Below are positions 1-11,969 of a DNA stretch of 64,000 nucleotides, piece by piece. The translations under genes were made by a program, and so were the position numbers. Numbering within the stretch: position 1 is the stretch's first letter; every line of letters begins with the position of its first letter. A model generated the notes under the pieces. It was not told the DNA's origin. It was given only the letters and a program-made list of their open reading frames with translations, and did no database searches. Source of the stretch: Chrysopilus asiliformis (Eukaryota > Arthropoda > Insecta > Diptera > Rhagionidae); the NCBI GenBank assembly GCA_964034945.1, contig OZ035961.1:5686001-5750000 (forward strand). Reading direction: 5' to 3'.

Positions 1-6
1 TGCTGA

Positions 7-120
7 CAAACCGTATGTCTGATTTTTCTGAAATTTTACTGTGTTGCATATTGATATTTTTTTATAATGAACCTTGAATACAACATATTGAACTTTCAGA
101 AAAATCAGACATACGGTTTG
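7..120. repeat. 27-bp perfect inverted repeat with 60-bp loop
   Basis: Bases 7-33 and 94-120 are exact reverse complements over 27 bp and are separated by 60 bp of AT-rich DNA. This is far beyond chance and would form a strong hairpin. It may be a small MITE or the remnant of one; no target-site duplication is visible next to the arms, so the class is unknown. Confidence 0.8.
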
Positions 121-1356
121 ACCACCAATTTTATTCTTGTAAATTAAAAAAAGTATTCAAAAGTATGAATTTTTGGGACGACCTAACCTTTAACTGTGGA
201 CGTAGGGTTCCGCAAACCCCTCGCTTTTTTCGAATTCTAAGAATCGAAAACTTCTCCCGTAACCACACAGCTGAACTTCCGTTTATCCATTTATTCAAAT
301 CGGAGCAGAGACAGATTTCACATTCTTACTTGGCCATAGTCTTTCACATTTGATAGATTCGAATTAATGATTAAGGATATAAAGGGGTATTCACATAAAC
401 AATTGGCTGTTATCGTGGCTCTTATGGTGGTAAACTAATACAAAATAATACTAATTGTTAAAGTTTTTTCCGAACTCTGAGCTCATTATTTCGGTTGTAG
501 TAAAATGGAAATCACACATTCAATGTGTCTAATATTTTTTCATCTTTTCCTTTATTTTTTTTTTCAAAATCACTATAACCACCTTTAAATATCACTGAAT
601 AACTGAAAAACTAAGCACACGGAATTTAATCATTAAAACACTATTTTTTTCAAATTTATTTTGCTGCCGGGGACTTACAAGCAGTTTGGTTTAACAGTTT
701 AGATATTTACCTTTAATTTAGTGTATTAAAAAAAATCTACCTTTCCAACCCTTCCCCTGAATCTAATGAATATAAAAAAATCAAATTTCCTTAGAAAAGT
801 TCGTTTTTGCCGGCCATAGCGAATTTCACTTTTCCAAGAGTTTTTCAAAATCTTTTTAATTTATGGAAAGAGCAAATTTTTTATTACATTTTCCATGATC
901 ATTATACTTATATTAAACGATTTCAGTTCTTTTATTAATTTTTAATGAATATTTATTTTTTATCTCAGTTTTTACGATTTTTTTTTAACGTCCAATTGAT
1001 CACTCCGAGTACTGCGGGTTCTCTAGTCTTGTAGAACACCAATAGGCATTCATCTAATTTTTTCGACAGCCTCATTATTTTTATAAATTGCTAACATTAA
1101 TTACAATCCCTTTACAAAATATATAAAAATAAATTGCTAAAATAAAATGAAAATGCACATATTTAAAATTTTCGAAGGTTGTACTCTATTATAGGTTTTG
1201 AAGGGACTCTAATTTTAAGTTGATGCCTTTTTGTGCTTGCAGCGTGAGAAGAATTTACTACTAAAAGAACTTTCAAGTGTCAAAAATTTTCTATTTTCAT
1301 CGGCATTTTTTCAGTTTTACAGTAAAAAATGAATAATAGCAGAAATATTAGGTAAA
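121..1356. other. AT-rich intergenic DNA upstream of the GDP-fucose transporter
   Basis: No convincing coding region, RNA gene or repeat was recognised. It presumably holds the promoter and 5' UTR of the gene starting at 1357, but no core promoter motif could be assigned with confidence. Confidence 0.5.
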
Positions 1357-2609
1357 ATGTATAAACCACTGGGGCAGAAAAGCCTCCCGTACAAATATCT
1401 TCACATATTCATCGTTGTCAGCGCTTACTGGTAAAGTAAAACACATTTGCTTCGGGATTCTGTTTTTGTTGACGTGTTTGTTTACTTTTGCAAAAAAGGG
1501 TTATTTCCATTTTCACAGTCTTCGTGAATAAGGCTCTTTTAAGTGGCAAGGACGTGAATTTGGACGCTCCACTGTTTGTAACCTGGTTCCAGTGCGTAGT
1601 TTCGGCAGGGATATGTTTCTTTATGAGCACTATTGCGAAGATATTTCCGAATTGGGTCAGTTTTCCGGAAGGAAATCCTATGGATCTCGAAACGTTTAAG
1701 AAGGTAAATTGCTGATAAATATCCCACAGAAAACTAGAAGTTAATTAAATTTGGATTTTTCCAGGTAGCACCATTATCTCTACTATTCACTTGTATGATT
1801 TCGACCAACAACCTATGCCTGAAGTATGTTGGCGTTGCATTTTATTACGTAGGGCGCTCTTTAACGACTGTCTTTAATGTTATTTTAACATTTCTACTAC
1901 TAGGACAAAGAACAAGTCTCAAGTGCATTGCTTGCTGTGCATTGATTGTTTCAGGCTTTTGGTTGGGTGTGGATCAAGAGAGTCTCACTGGTAAAATTAA
2001 ACAAATATCCTCAATCTAATAACTATCTGAAATTTATTTATTGTTTTTCAGATTCCTTTTCATGGAAGGGGACAATTTTTGGAATACTGGGTTCTCTTAG
2101 CTTATCTTTGTTTTCGATTTACACAAAGAAAACCTTGCCATACGTTAATCAAGAAGTTTGGCTCCTGAGTTACTTCAATAATGTTTATTCGAGCTTATTT
2201 TTTATTCCATTAATTGTATTTACTGGGGAACTGAAACCAATATTTGAATACACAAATTTTGATCAGTCGTGGTTTTGGTTTGCTATGTTCGTGGGTGGTA
2301 TTTGTGGGTTCTCAATAGGATTTGTTACCGCCCTGCAGATAAAGGTATAATTGTTGCAAGATACTTTATCTTTGATAAAAAAAAACTGTTTTCTTTCAGG
2401 TGACATCTCCGTTAACACATAATATTTCTGGTACTGCCAAAGCTTGCGCACAAACTGTTATTGCTACACACTGGTATCAGGAGAGTAAATCTTTCCTCTG
2501 GTGGTCATCTAACTTCATTGTTTTGCTGGGAAGTGCTTTTTATGCGCGAGTTAAGCAAGTTGAAATGGAACAAAAACATAACAGTGAACACTTTGCACAA
2601 AAAATATAA
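1357..2609 (+). CDS. Gfr: GDP-fucose transporter (SLC35C1 / Drosophila Gfr type)
   Basis: Golgi nucleotide-sugar antiporter that brings GDP-fucose into the lumen for fucosylation, for example of N-glycans and Notch. Exons inferred from splice sites and phase: 1357-1430, 1499-1703, 1765-1990, 2052-2344, 2400-2609; together 1008 nt, 335 aa, the usual family length. Family hallmarks are visible in order: [94 protein letters not shown] and SFLWWSSN, in a many-helix membrane protein. The start at 1357 opens a short cytosolic N-terminus before the first helix, as in Gfr. Every intron has GT..AG ends and all phases join. A polyadenylation signal AATAAA lies at 2666-2671. The identification rests on remembered family motifs and is strong; no exon appears broken. 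Confidence 0.96.
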
Positions 2610-2665
2610 AACTTTCCTTATTTTGACCAAATATTTTCAATATATTTTTTAATATAGGCTATATT

Positions 2666-2671
2666 AATAAA
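2666..2671 (+). terminator. Polyadenylation signal of the GDP-fucose transporter
   Basis: AATAAA lies 57 bases after the stop codon at 2609 in an AT-rich 3' UTR. This is the expected distance for the 3' end of this short gene. Confidence 0.7.
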
Positions 2672-2751
2672 GATTTATGTAATACATTTTCTTGCTTTTA
2701 TTTGTTTCACTGAGTAGAAAGTTTTTGGGATTCTAAAAAAACATATGTTTT

Positions 2752-2935
2752 CTTTCACGTAAAAACGGCAGAACCGATTAATCTAAAATTTGGCATGGGT
2801 GTATAGCTCTCGGGGTATGGGAGTGAGGGGAGGAAGGGGAGGGTGTAAAGTGAATCCGAAGCTTTTGCGGGAAAACTACCGAGCTGGTTGGCTTGAAATT
2901 CGGCATAGATATTCATCGGCGGAGGCGGAGCAGGG
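2752..2935 (+). repeat. Helitron-like repeat fragment
   Basis: It shares the phrase around TTTCACGTAAAAACGGCAGA and a following stretch on the form AAATTTGGCATGGG with the fuller Helitron-like elements at 34985-35446 and 57055-58215. Both ends are missing, so this is a degraded internal piece. The minus-strand ORF across it is not a gene. Confidence 0.6.
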
Positions 2936-3414
2936 TTCAAATTCTTGTTAAGAATAAATAAAAGCGGGATATTCCATTTCTCCTCGATAAGACTGGCTTT
3001 TTGTTGACTAATGACGAATAGGGTTTGTTTCATCAAAAACTGTGGGACAAAAAGTTTTTAGAATACGATTTTACAACACTTACCTTACATTAAAATCCAA
3101 TGGCAAAAAATCTAAATAAAACTCTGTTTCTAACAGTTCGCTTTATGATGAATCTTCACGATCAACCGAATTAGAGAAAACACGTTGACGGTGAACGGAA
3201 ACAGTCATTCTATCGTTAAATTCACTGTAAATGGTTGACGGCCAATGTTTCAATTTATTTGTTATTATTTCTCGGCAATATAATGCGTAGTTTCATATTA
3301 AACTAAACCAGTAATGATTAAAAATTGGTAAAGCATCTAAAGACGTCACGTGAAAACTCTTGAGTAGATTTTAATCAGCAATTAGACAAATCGAAATGAT
3401 AACAAGCGGTTTAA

Positions 3415-3663
3415 CACGTTGGCTACCATGTGAGTCACCGGTGTACACACACTATTGTCATTACCGTCAGTTTCTCAAGTTCCATGGTTGAGTGCAGTCG
3501 CTCGTGCGGTACAAAGGGGTTTTTTTTTGTGGAGCATGGAGTTCGTTTTTGTCTGTATTGATCTTGTGTTCATTGGTGACTCACAAAGTACAGAAATGAT
3601 TTTTGCGTTTTTTCCCAGTGTATACTAGCGGAGTAAGCGTTTTTTTGGCTGGTAGCCAACGTG
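3415..3663. mobile_element. TTAA-flanked MITE (249 bp)
   Basis: The left end CACGTTGGCTACCA is the exact reverse complement of the right end TGGTAGCCAACGTG. TTAA lies immediately outside both ends (3411-3414 and 3664-3667). Short terminal inverted repeats with TTAA duplications are typical of piggyBac-type non-autonomous elements. It has no coding capacity. The 35817-36437 and 45298-45494 elements have related ends. Confidence 0.85.
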
Positions 3664-3702
3664 TTAAATTATTTTTTAGAATCAAATCTTCCCTTCCTCG
3701 TT

Positions 3703-4275
3703 TTTATACCCGTATGGTGAAACCAAAGGGTATATTAACTTTGCTTTACAGTTTGTAACGCCAAGATCCCGTCATCACACAAAAAAATGAATTACACCAG
3801 TGTGTTTAGAATGATAAAAAAAAATTGAATTTTGCATGTCCGTCCGTCTGTCTGTCCGTCCGTCCGTCAGTCCGTCTGTGGCACGGATTGCGGGCGCACG
3901 GATTGAGCTAGAGACTTGAAATTTTGCACAGATCCGTTTTTTGTAAAATGCAAGGCTAAGTTCGTTAATGGGCAAAAATAGACCATTAGGGGGGGTGGTA
4001 CCCCCCATACGAATGAAAATGTTTTTTGTAAATATCGCAAAAACGGTGCATCTCATCAAAAGAGTCCAAGAACAAAAGTTATTTAGGATATGATTCTACA
4101 TAAAACTTCCATACATCAAAATCCGATTGGAATAAATTTTAAAAAATCTTATTGGAAAGTTTGACTTCAAAGTGGAATTTTGGTACAACGGTACAACTGT
4201 TCGAATTTTGATACGAATATCACCATACGGGTCTCCAATGATTGCCAGATTGGCAATTATACCTTTGGTATGTTT
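3703..4275 (+). repeat. TATACCC/GGGTATA repeat with (GTCY)n tract, copy 1
   Basis: It begins TTTATACCCGTATGGTGAAA and soon shows the inverted GGGTATA. A GTCC/GTCT microsatellite (about 3838-3882), a conserved stretch containing GATTGAGCTAGAGACTTGAA and a G-run follow. The far end near 4255-4275 carries an inverted counterpart (TATACCTTTGGT). Similar copies start at 8088 and 46695. A (GTCY)n tract is a known hallmark of mini-me/INE-1-like insect repeats; assignment to that group here is inference. Confidence 0.75.
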
Positions 4276-4743
4276 GTGAAATATTTTGAATACTGTGTGT
4301 TGCATCGAATAAAGAAAAATGTTTTTAAAATATGATTTTACATAACTGTTCCCTACATAATAATTCAATTGCGCTACTTCGTATACTTCTTAAATCTTGA
4401 AAAGAAAAGGCCGGGCGGGAGGAGTCATGCTTCCAGTCTTTAAAATATTTTTTTCAAACATTTTTGCAGTTAAAAGCTTCCAACCTTTTTACAATATTTT
4501 TGTTAGTAGTCATCATCATAATATGTGATTAAACAAAATGACATCATTTACTAAGGTGGCTGAAGGAGTACGCGGCATTAATAATGGATAATTTACATAT
4601 CCATAACTTCCAGTAAAGCGAGATAACTTCCACTGAACGCGTATTTTTTAACAATTTCCTGATTTTCTTGAAACTCTCTACCCGCGAGAATTGCAAGACA
4701 ATCGATTTAATGGTGTTGATGCGCTGCTGCAACGAAACTTACC

Positions 4744-5103
4744 TCAAATGTCAGCATAACGAAATGTTTTGCCAATTATGCTCCATCGGCGGTGGATGTG
4801 GGGAAATCTATGCTGTAGAGGGATTGGACTGCAGATTAAACCCAAAAAAAAAATTAAATCCATTGAGTCCGCGCTCGAGTATAACCGAATAGAGTGGACC
4901 CATCGAATACCTCCCGTAATTGCCAAAGAAAGAGTTTCTTGTGCTACAGCCATCTGAAGAGATCTCCGGTCGAGATCAACAGCAATCAGTTTGTATTGAA
5001 CCGTGCTGTTGATTGGTACAACGAAAGACTTCAATGCTTGCAAGTTTCCCGCTTGCCGCCAATGTGTATTTGAAGCTCGGGTTAGTCTTTTTAGTGGTGC
5101 CAT
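4744..5103 (-). CDS. Possible unrecognised small gene (minus strand)
   Basis: An ATG-initiated open frame of 119 codons runs from 5103 down to 4744. I recognise no domain. The first about 64 codons are mixed and mildly basic, as in a small cytosolic or mitochondrial protein. A splice alternative exists: donor GTATTC after 4911 and a pyrimidine-rich acceptor CTGCAG before 4828 would give a shorter second exon that stays open for about 21 codons. A strong GTAAGT also follows 4743. Coding status is uncertain; it may be a pseudogene fragment or chance. Confidence 0.22.
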   Translation of the reverse strand: MAPLKRLTRASNTHWRQAGNLQALKSFVVPINSTVQYKLIAVDLDRRSLQMAVAQETLSLAITGGIRWVHSIRLYSSADSMDLIFFLGLICSPIPLQHRFPHIHRRWSIIGKTFRYADI

Positions 5104-8087
5104 TGTGGATCCGGTGAAAGACTCTCACCGTTCGATGCATTCAATTCTTTTTGTTCATTTTGTGTCATAGTTATCTATTTAAACAAATTTCACTTTTACT
5201 CTTATGTAATTCGATTTTTGATTGCTTTTATTGTGTTACATTTTGCGATGCATTCGTGGACAGTTTAAGTGTTTTTGTTTTCTTTGAGGACGTTAGAGGC
5301 TATTGCCGTTCAATTTTTTTTTTGTGATATTTAACGGTTCAATAGTTTTGCGTTCGAGTTTAAAAATTGCACAAAAAATATATATTAAGTAAATTGTGGG
5401 TGATAAATGGACTTTGACTGTTAGTGACATACCGTTCGGATTTTTACAACCATTTCAATACGATTTTTTTACAATCCCGATTGAATTATGTAAGCGAATT
5501 AGTGTTTAAATTTGAACAAAACATTTTAATGATTTCACGCCGTTTTGCAACGAGAATTTGGCGATTTCAAGTTTTAGTGCAAGTAGTCTTTTTGTGCAGG
5601 TCTAGGTCAATATCAAGTTACCCAATTTATTGGTTTTAACGTTTTTGGGAATATACTCTGAAATCAATAAATATGGTAATCTTAAATGCTTTCAATATTG
5701 TGGACTATTCAAGATAAAAGCATTCGTCGATGTAAATTTAAGATGTCCTAGAGATTAATGTATTTGGAAATACTTTTTTTTTTAATTTTAATAGGTTTAT
5801 TATTAAATTATTAACTTGATTATTGCTAAAGTGCATAGGAGGTTAGATTGGGTAAATCATGAAAAATTAAACTCGTAAGCAAAACATGATTCAAACTTCA
5901 AACATTTAGGAAAATTGCTAGTAATTTTCCATGCAGTGACTGTCATAACAGTTTCATGATGTAAAATTTGAAATCTCGAAAACATTAATAATTTTTCTTA
6001 ATAATTTAAATTTTAAATAATCTGGAATTTTGTTGATTGTACTCTTTGGAGCATAAAATTGGAATGAAATTGCTAATATACGTTTAATTCGTATTATTAT
6101 TAATTTTTTTAATACAAATGTCAATGTTCTGTAATTTAAATGACCCGCGGACAGAGTTTTTTTTTCTAAGAAAATATTGTGGGGAAAGTTGTCTTCATCC
6201 TAAAATTATGGACTGGGCGAAATTCGTTTCTTATTGATACCTCAGGTTAGGGGTTGTCTATAAAATACGCCACTCTTTTAGGGTGTAGAAGGATCGGCGG
6301 TGGTGTGATTCCATATTAAAATCGCAAGAGGCGAGAGGAGGTTTCAAAGATTGAAAAAAAAATGTATTCTATGTTGTTTATTATTGAAATCATAACAATA
6401 TTTTCTTCCCTCAGTAGCGTATACCCCTCGATGCTATGGTTTGATATCGGTATACGATATCGAGGTTGCGATGTATTTTTCTATGAGAATATTGAATATT
6501 GAATATCTTAGGACTAACCAAAATAGCTGCGAAAAAATATTTTTTCTTAGAAAAGTTTAAGACTTGTACTGAAGAAAGGAAATGATCTCAATAGAATTTT
6601 TTGGGCGAAATTTTGCAATAAAAAAGAGCTCTATAAAATAAAATTTATCATGCAAGATTATCACAAAGTGGTTATTTTGCAGAATCTAGCTATATTTTTG
6701 GAAATTCATTACGTTAGATTTATTTTTCGTTATTTCAAGGAAAAAAAAGTTTTACTTCCGAGCTAAAAAATATTGAGATATGAATTAAACAAAAGACTGA
6801 AACTCTCTAGTAACACTCTATTTATAAAAAATATTTGCATCAGAATATAAAAAATACTTTAAGAAGATTCACACCACTGTGTGACAACATCTTCATTTTA
6901 TTTAAATTATGTTATTTAATATTCCTATATGATTATGTTGCCTACTAAATATAATATGTTTATAAGTTAAACGTGCAATTATTTTTTCAATGTTTAATTG
7001 AAGTTGTGGTTAGACAAAAATGAGGTTTATAACACAAAAAAAGTGTATTTGTGATGTAAATAATAAAAAATGATTTGCTTTTGTAATATCCGACACTGCA
7101 ATCGTCAGATTTTCCAAATTTTTAAATGTATAATTCATAGTTTTATTATTTCCTGAATGTATTACAATTTTTTGAATTACCTACAAAACTATTTCTCAAA
7201 GTAATAACACGAGCAAGTGACAAAGTGTCATAATTTGGCTTCATACTTTATTACTGCTCTACATTTTGTAATTTAATTTCTTCTCATTAAGCGAATTACG
7301 AATTCGTTGTAAGGAAAGTGTGCGTATGACAGAAACAAATAATAAAAATTAAAAAAAAAATTCAAGTGAATCTGCACGAAATTTCAGACTTGTTTGACAT
7401 TCAAACTACCACCGATCCAAGAGCTTGCGCGCCAAAAATTACAACAGAGACCCACCTGTGAGATTCAGGTGGTATGGTGAACAGAGAATGTTGGCAGGTG
7501 GATTACCGGCAGTTAGCAGCATGAGCGGTCACGGTCACACTTAATAAAATGCGTTACGCTCATAGTTTTCCTTACGAAACACCGAAACGCGAAACATAAA
7601 CTGAAATCATATCTTTTTTCGCACTTTCGTCGGTTGACTTCCGTAAAAGTTTGCTGTCTAGTCTGAATTAGACTAAAATTGCCCACTAATTTGGTAGTCA
7701 AATATACAATTTACTTATCTCTGATTGCATGTCAATCTAACCGTAATTATTAAGGAAAACATAACCAAAACGAAGACATGCTAAGCATGCGAAAAAATAA
7801 TGAGAAAGTGCGAATTGCAAATGTTTATATGGTTTTTATGCGACATTTAACACCATGAGTTGGAATTTTTTTTCTCAAATTATTTTAATTTTAGCTCATT
7901 TTTCAATGGAAGGGATTTGAACCTATCTTTGGATTAAACTTTTTAACTCGTGTAGGACAATTTATTATTATTTCAGTAAATGTTTTTGATCATTGTTCGA
8001 GCGTTGCGTTGCTGCATTGCGTAATTTTCAAAGCCAAATAAACAATTTTAGACGTTCTTCGTTATACAAAATGCTCTGATTTGCCTT
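5104..8087. other. AT-rich intergenic region
   Basis: There are long A/T runs and no credible open frames. A fragment near 6253-6275 resembles a dispersed phrase with TATAAAATACGCCAC that recurs elsewhere. A somewhat GC-richer patch at about 7380-7560 holds two CAGGTGG motifs but no recognised gene. Confidence 0.5.
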
Positions 8088-8480
8088 TTTATACCCGTAT
8101 GGTGAAACCAAAGGGTATATTAACTTTGCCTTGCCGTTTGTAACGCCAAGATCCCGTCATCACACAAAAAAATGAATTACACCAGTGTGTTTAGAATGAT
8201 AAAAATAATTAATTTTTGCATGTCCGTCCGTCCGTCCGTCTGTCCGTCTGTCTGTGGAGCGGATTGCGGGCGCACGGATTGAGCTACAGACTTGAAATTT
8301 TGCACAGTTCCGTTTTTCGAAAATGCGAGGCTAAGTTCGTTAATGGGCAAAAATGGACCATTAGGGGGGGTACCCCCTATACAAACGAAAACGTTTTTTG
8401 CGAATATCTCAAAAACGGTGCATCTTATCAAAAAAGTTCAAAAACAAAAGTTTTTTCTCCCAAAAAAAAAAAAAATTCCT
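8088..8480 (+). repeat. TATACCC/GGGTATA repeat with (GTCY)n tract, copy 2
   Basis: It is nearly the same as copy 1 from TTTATACCCGTATGGTGAAA through the GTCC/GTCT tract (about 8219-8256), the GATTGAGCTA stretch, the G-run with GGTACCCC, and the ATCTCAAAAACGGTGCATC segment. It degrades into A- and T-runs after about 8450. The overlapping open frames with SVRLSVCL-like repeats are products of the microsatellite, not genes. Confidence 0.8.
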
Positions 8481-9529
8481 CCCAATTTTTTTGTGAGATT
8501 TAAATTATTTTCTTAATTCACGTCTCCCTATAAAATTTCAGGTCGATACGTTGTCTCCTTTTTTTATTTTTTTTTTTGCAAAATATCGAAGAAATAGCCC
8601 AATTAAATGTGGAATTAGCCGCTATAAAAAATACGTGTCCCTTATTTTCCTCTACAACATATCCGAAAATCATTCAAATTGGTGAGTGCCTTTGCTTGTG
8701 AGTAAAATTACTAATCAACTGAATAAATTAAACGTAGAAACGATGATCGGATATTAAAATCATTAATGTCAAAAGGGTTAAATGAGCAAACATAGTTAAC
8801 TATAGGAAAAAATATTACAAATAGACGCAATATTTGAAGGCCAAGTTGCAAAATTTTTCGTGTATCTTAGCAAATAGGCTATACTCCTTTTGAAACTCAA
8901 CGTTAGCAGTTCATTTACCAGCATAATTAGGTATATTTAACATTTTTTCCCTTTTCTTCGCTGAAATTTACTCAACTTTGAGTAATGTCGTTCTTAATAC
9001 GAATAAAATGCCTTTTGCTGGCAACAGTACGCAAAGAAATAAAAAAATTTACTACCACAAATGTTTCGTTCATGCAAAAATTTCTGTCCAAATCAGCGGT
9101 GTATCATCATTAAATCTTAAGCGCTATTCAAAAAACTAACATTTCCTAACAATATTTTAATTGCAGTCCGACTCATAGAGATGACTTCTTTCTCCATTGT
9201 TTCTTTCATACCATTTACGATGTGCGTAAACCTTTGGATTTTATTTCTGGAACGTATTTCAAATGCAAATCACCATCCGACTGTATCAAATTACGACTTC
9301 TAATTCGTCAATTTCGAGGCGCAAATGGACATTTAAAAAATTTTAACTCCAAAGAAAACAAAAACGAAACTCAAATCATTCAAATAAAAAAATTATACAC
9401 ATTTCATAAGGCATAGTTTGGTGAAATAGCTTGATTAAACAGTTGTAATTTATGAGGACGCATTTTGAAGTGATTTTGCATCTGAGTTATTTTTTTTGTG
9501 ACCCGTGAAGTGAAAGAAAGTGATCGAAA

Positions 9530-10231
9530 ATGGGATTCAAGATGATAATATTTGGGATTCTAATGTCAACTGTAATAACATCGTCGTTTGCATTGGCATT
9601 AGCGCCAGCAACAGTTGGAGGAATTTTTTTTAGTGCCGGAAAACTATCAAATAAAATTAAGGTAAGTGCATTCCAAATATTTTTATAAATACTTTTTATT
9701 AGTCAGTTTAATTAGACCATTTCGATTTTATTGATGTTTTGTGTTTCTATTGAGAAACACGGGAGTTTGCTTTACGTTAAGTTTTTTTTAAATGTAGGTA
9801 CCAAGAAACTTTCACTCATTATCAGATTTTCCGAGATGTTTCGAAATAGCATATATTTTCGTAGATTTTGAAGATTACGTTTGCTCTCCAACTTTTATTT
9901 ACATACAATCAAAAAGATGCCTATAGATTTAATCGAATTATTGAACTTTGGTAGCAACAAATGGTGGTCTAAGTGCGAACGTACACGCTTCTTCTCGTCG
10001 CGGCGACTTTTATTCCTCAAAATGCCTTTCCGACGTACACGCTTCTTCACTTTTTAGTAGGAAAAACTTGCGATCGCTCATGTGTGTGTGGTTCTCATAT
10101 ATGTGTTGTATTTCCAGCTCATTCCTTTATTAGCTAGCACCGAGGCAACATCAATTGCCAAAATAGAAACTGCCAACAATAGTAGAATAAGGACTGGTAA
10201 TTTGTTATTTACCAACCTACCTGAAAAATAA
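9530..10231 (+). CDS. Putative small secreted protein (two exons)
   Basis: Exon 1 (9530-9661) encodes 44 aa with a clear signal peptide: a short polar start, then IIFGILMSTVITSSFALALA. It ends at a perfect GTAAGT donor in phase 0. Exon 2 (10118-10231) follows a TTTCCAG acceptor, stays in frame for 37 codons and ends in TAA, giving 81 aa; AATAAA overlaps the stop. No family was recognised. Alternatives: exon 1 could splice (also phase 0) to the esterase exon at 13226 as an alternative first exon, or a GTAATT donor at 10197 could continue the transcript. Exon 2 sits in a stretch with MITE-like motifs, which lowers confidence. Confidence 0.4.
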
Positions 10232-11969
10232 AACTACCTGCAATTGGGATTTCACTATTTGCATTCAATTTTTGTTTATTTGGGATATGTTTACGAGTCG
10301 GTGGCTATGCACCGACTGCCTCAATGAAATTACGCACACATGCATGCTGACGTGATACACGAGCGACTTCGTTTGTGTTTGTGTGCGTGTGAAGAACACT
10401 TTTCGAGTGGCGACTTTTCCCCTCTTGTCGCACTCGTTTCTTTCCTACAATGAAGCTGAGGCATGCTGATGACCGAAAGTTGCTTCGTGTACGTCCTCGC
10501 TTATGTAGCGGATTAGTCAGGACAGTCCTGAATTCAGGCATATAGTCTCGGCGTACTCGAAACTAAATTTTTATTCCGGATTTTTCATTTTAGTGTTAAA
10601 ATGTCTGTAGCCCGGAGGTAAATTGTACTATATTCAAGTTTTTTTTTAAATCTGATCAGTAGTTGAAGGCATACAAATTTATATCACTTTTGTCTTTTAC
10701 TAGAACTCCATATCTAAAACAGGTATCAAGATATATAGTGTTATTTAATTTCGTTATAAAAAATGCTGGTGCTAATTCGGTACTCGATTAAAAATTTCCA
10801 AACTAGTTTTTTATTAAAAATATGATCTTGAAAGTTTGATATTTGGCAATAATTTTGTATTAATATTTAGTCAATATTTTAATTTTTTATTCACGTGCAG
10901 ATCCCGTTACTAATTTACCGCTAAGGTGGCACATATCAAGTTGTTAACACTGACCCCCATTTCTGAAAAAAAAAAATTTAAATAAAAATGACATTTGAAT
11001 ATATAATTAGAAAGAAATTCGCTACAAAGTGTGAAATTATTAACTAATAATTGTCTCTGCCAAAGTCAATCTTGCAGATTGTTAAACTTGCGAATTAAAC
11101 CGGTTGTAATTTTGCCATGAGCAAATCAGTTTGGTGATGAAAAATGTCAATATTTTCTTCAGATAATTTTCGTGATGGTTTTAAAGTAATTTTATGAAAT
11201 TGTTAATTGAATTAAAATCATCTCTTACCGATTTTTTGCGGTAAAAACGGTATTAGAGAAAATTCAGGCTATTTGGCCACTGATATTTTCCATCGAAAAA
11301 GTAACAGACAAAAGCTACCCAATTTTCACACATTGCAAGTATCTGAAGTAGTCTATTAAAAAAAATGTGTTGCCTATTTTTCATTCCAATATATTATTAA
11401 CTTAACTGACAATTTTCATTAAAATCCGTTCAGAGATGCGGGAACAAACAGACAAAATTGAACTTAAGCCGGTATCGATTATAACTGCCCTAGATTAATG
11501 TAATTAATCTACCCTGCATATTACAATATTTTATTGTGATTTTATTAATTGCATGCAAGTAAACTCTGTAACTTTGTGGCATCATAATTCTGTTAAGCTT
11601 AAAAAAAACTGTTTTGCCTGGAAATAGTTTTATCATAACTTTTTTTTTGAACCATTTTGAGTCATGAAATTGAAAATGCAAATTTCTACATGCAATAATG
11701 CTTCAGGAATAAAAACTCGAATCACATTTGAAAAACACAATTCTGCAGAAAACATTGTTTTTATCTAAAATTGCATTTCCGCCAAATTGTGCATGACCCT
11801 GTAAAATTAACTCTTTTTATTCGGCACTATGAGCGATATTACTTCATTTTATTATAGGAATTTCTTTAGTTTGGCCTACCTGCTTATTTATCGTTTTCCC
11901 TCGATTTATTTAGATTTATCTGAGATTATTTTATACGGATTTAGTTTTGCGTCATCGCAATTCATTCAA

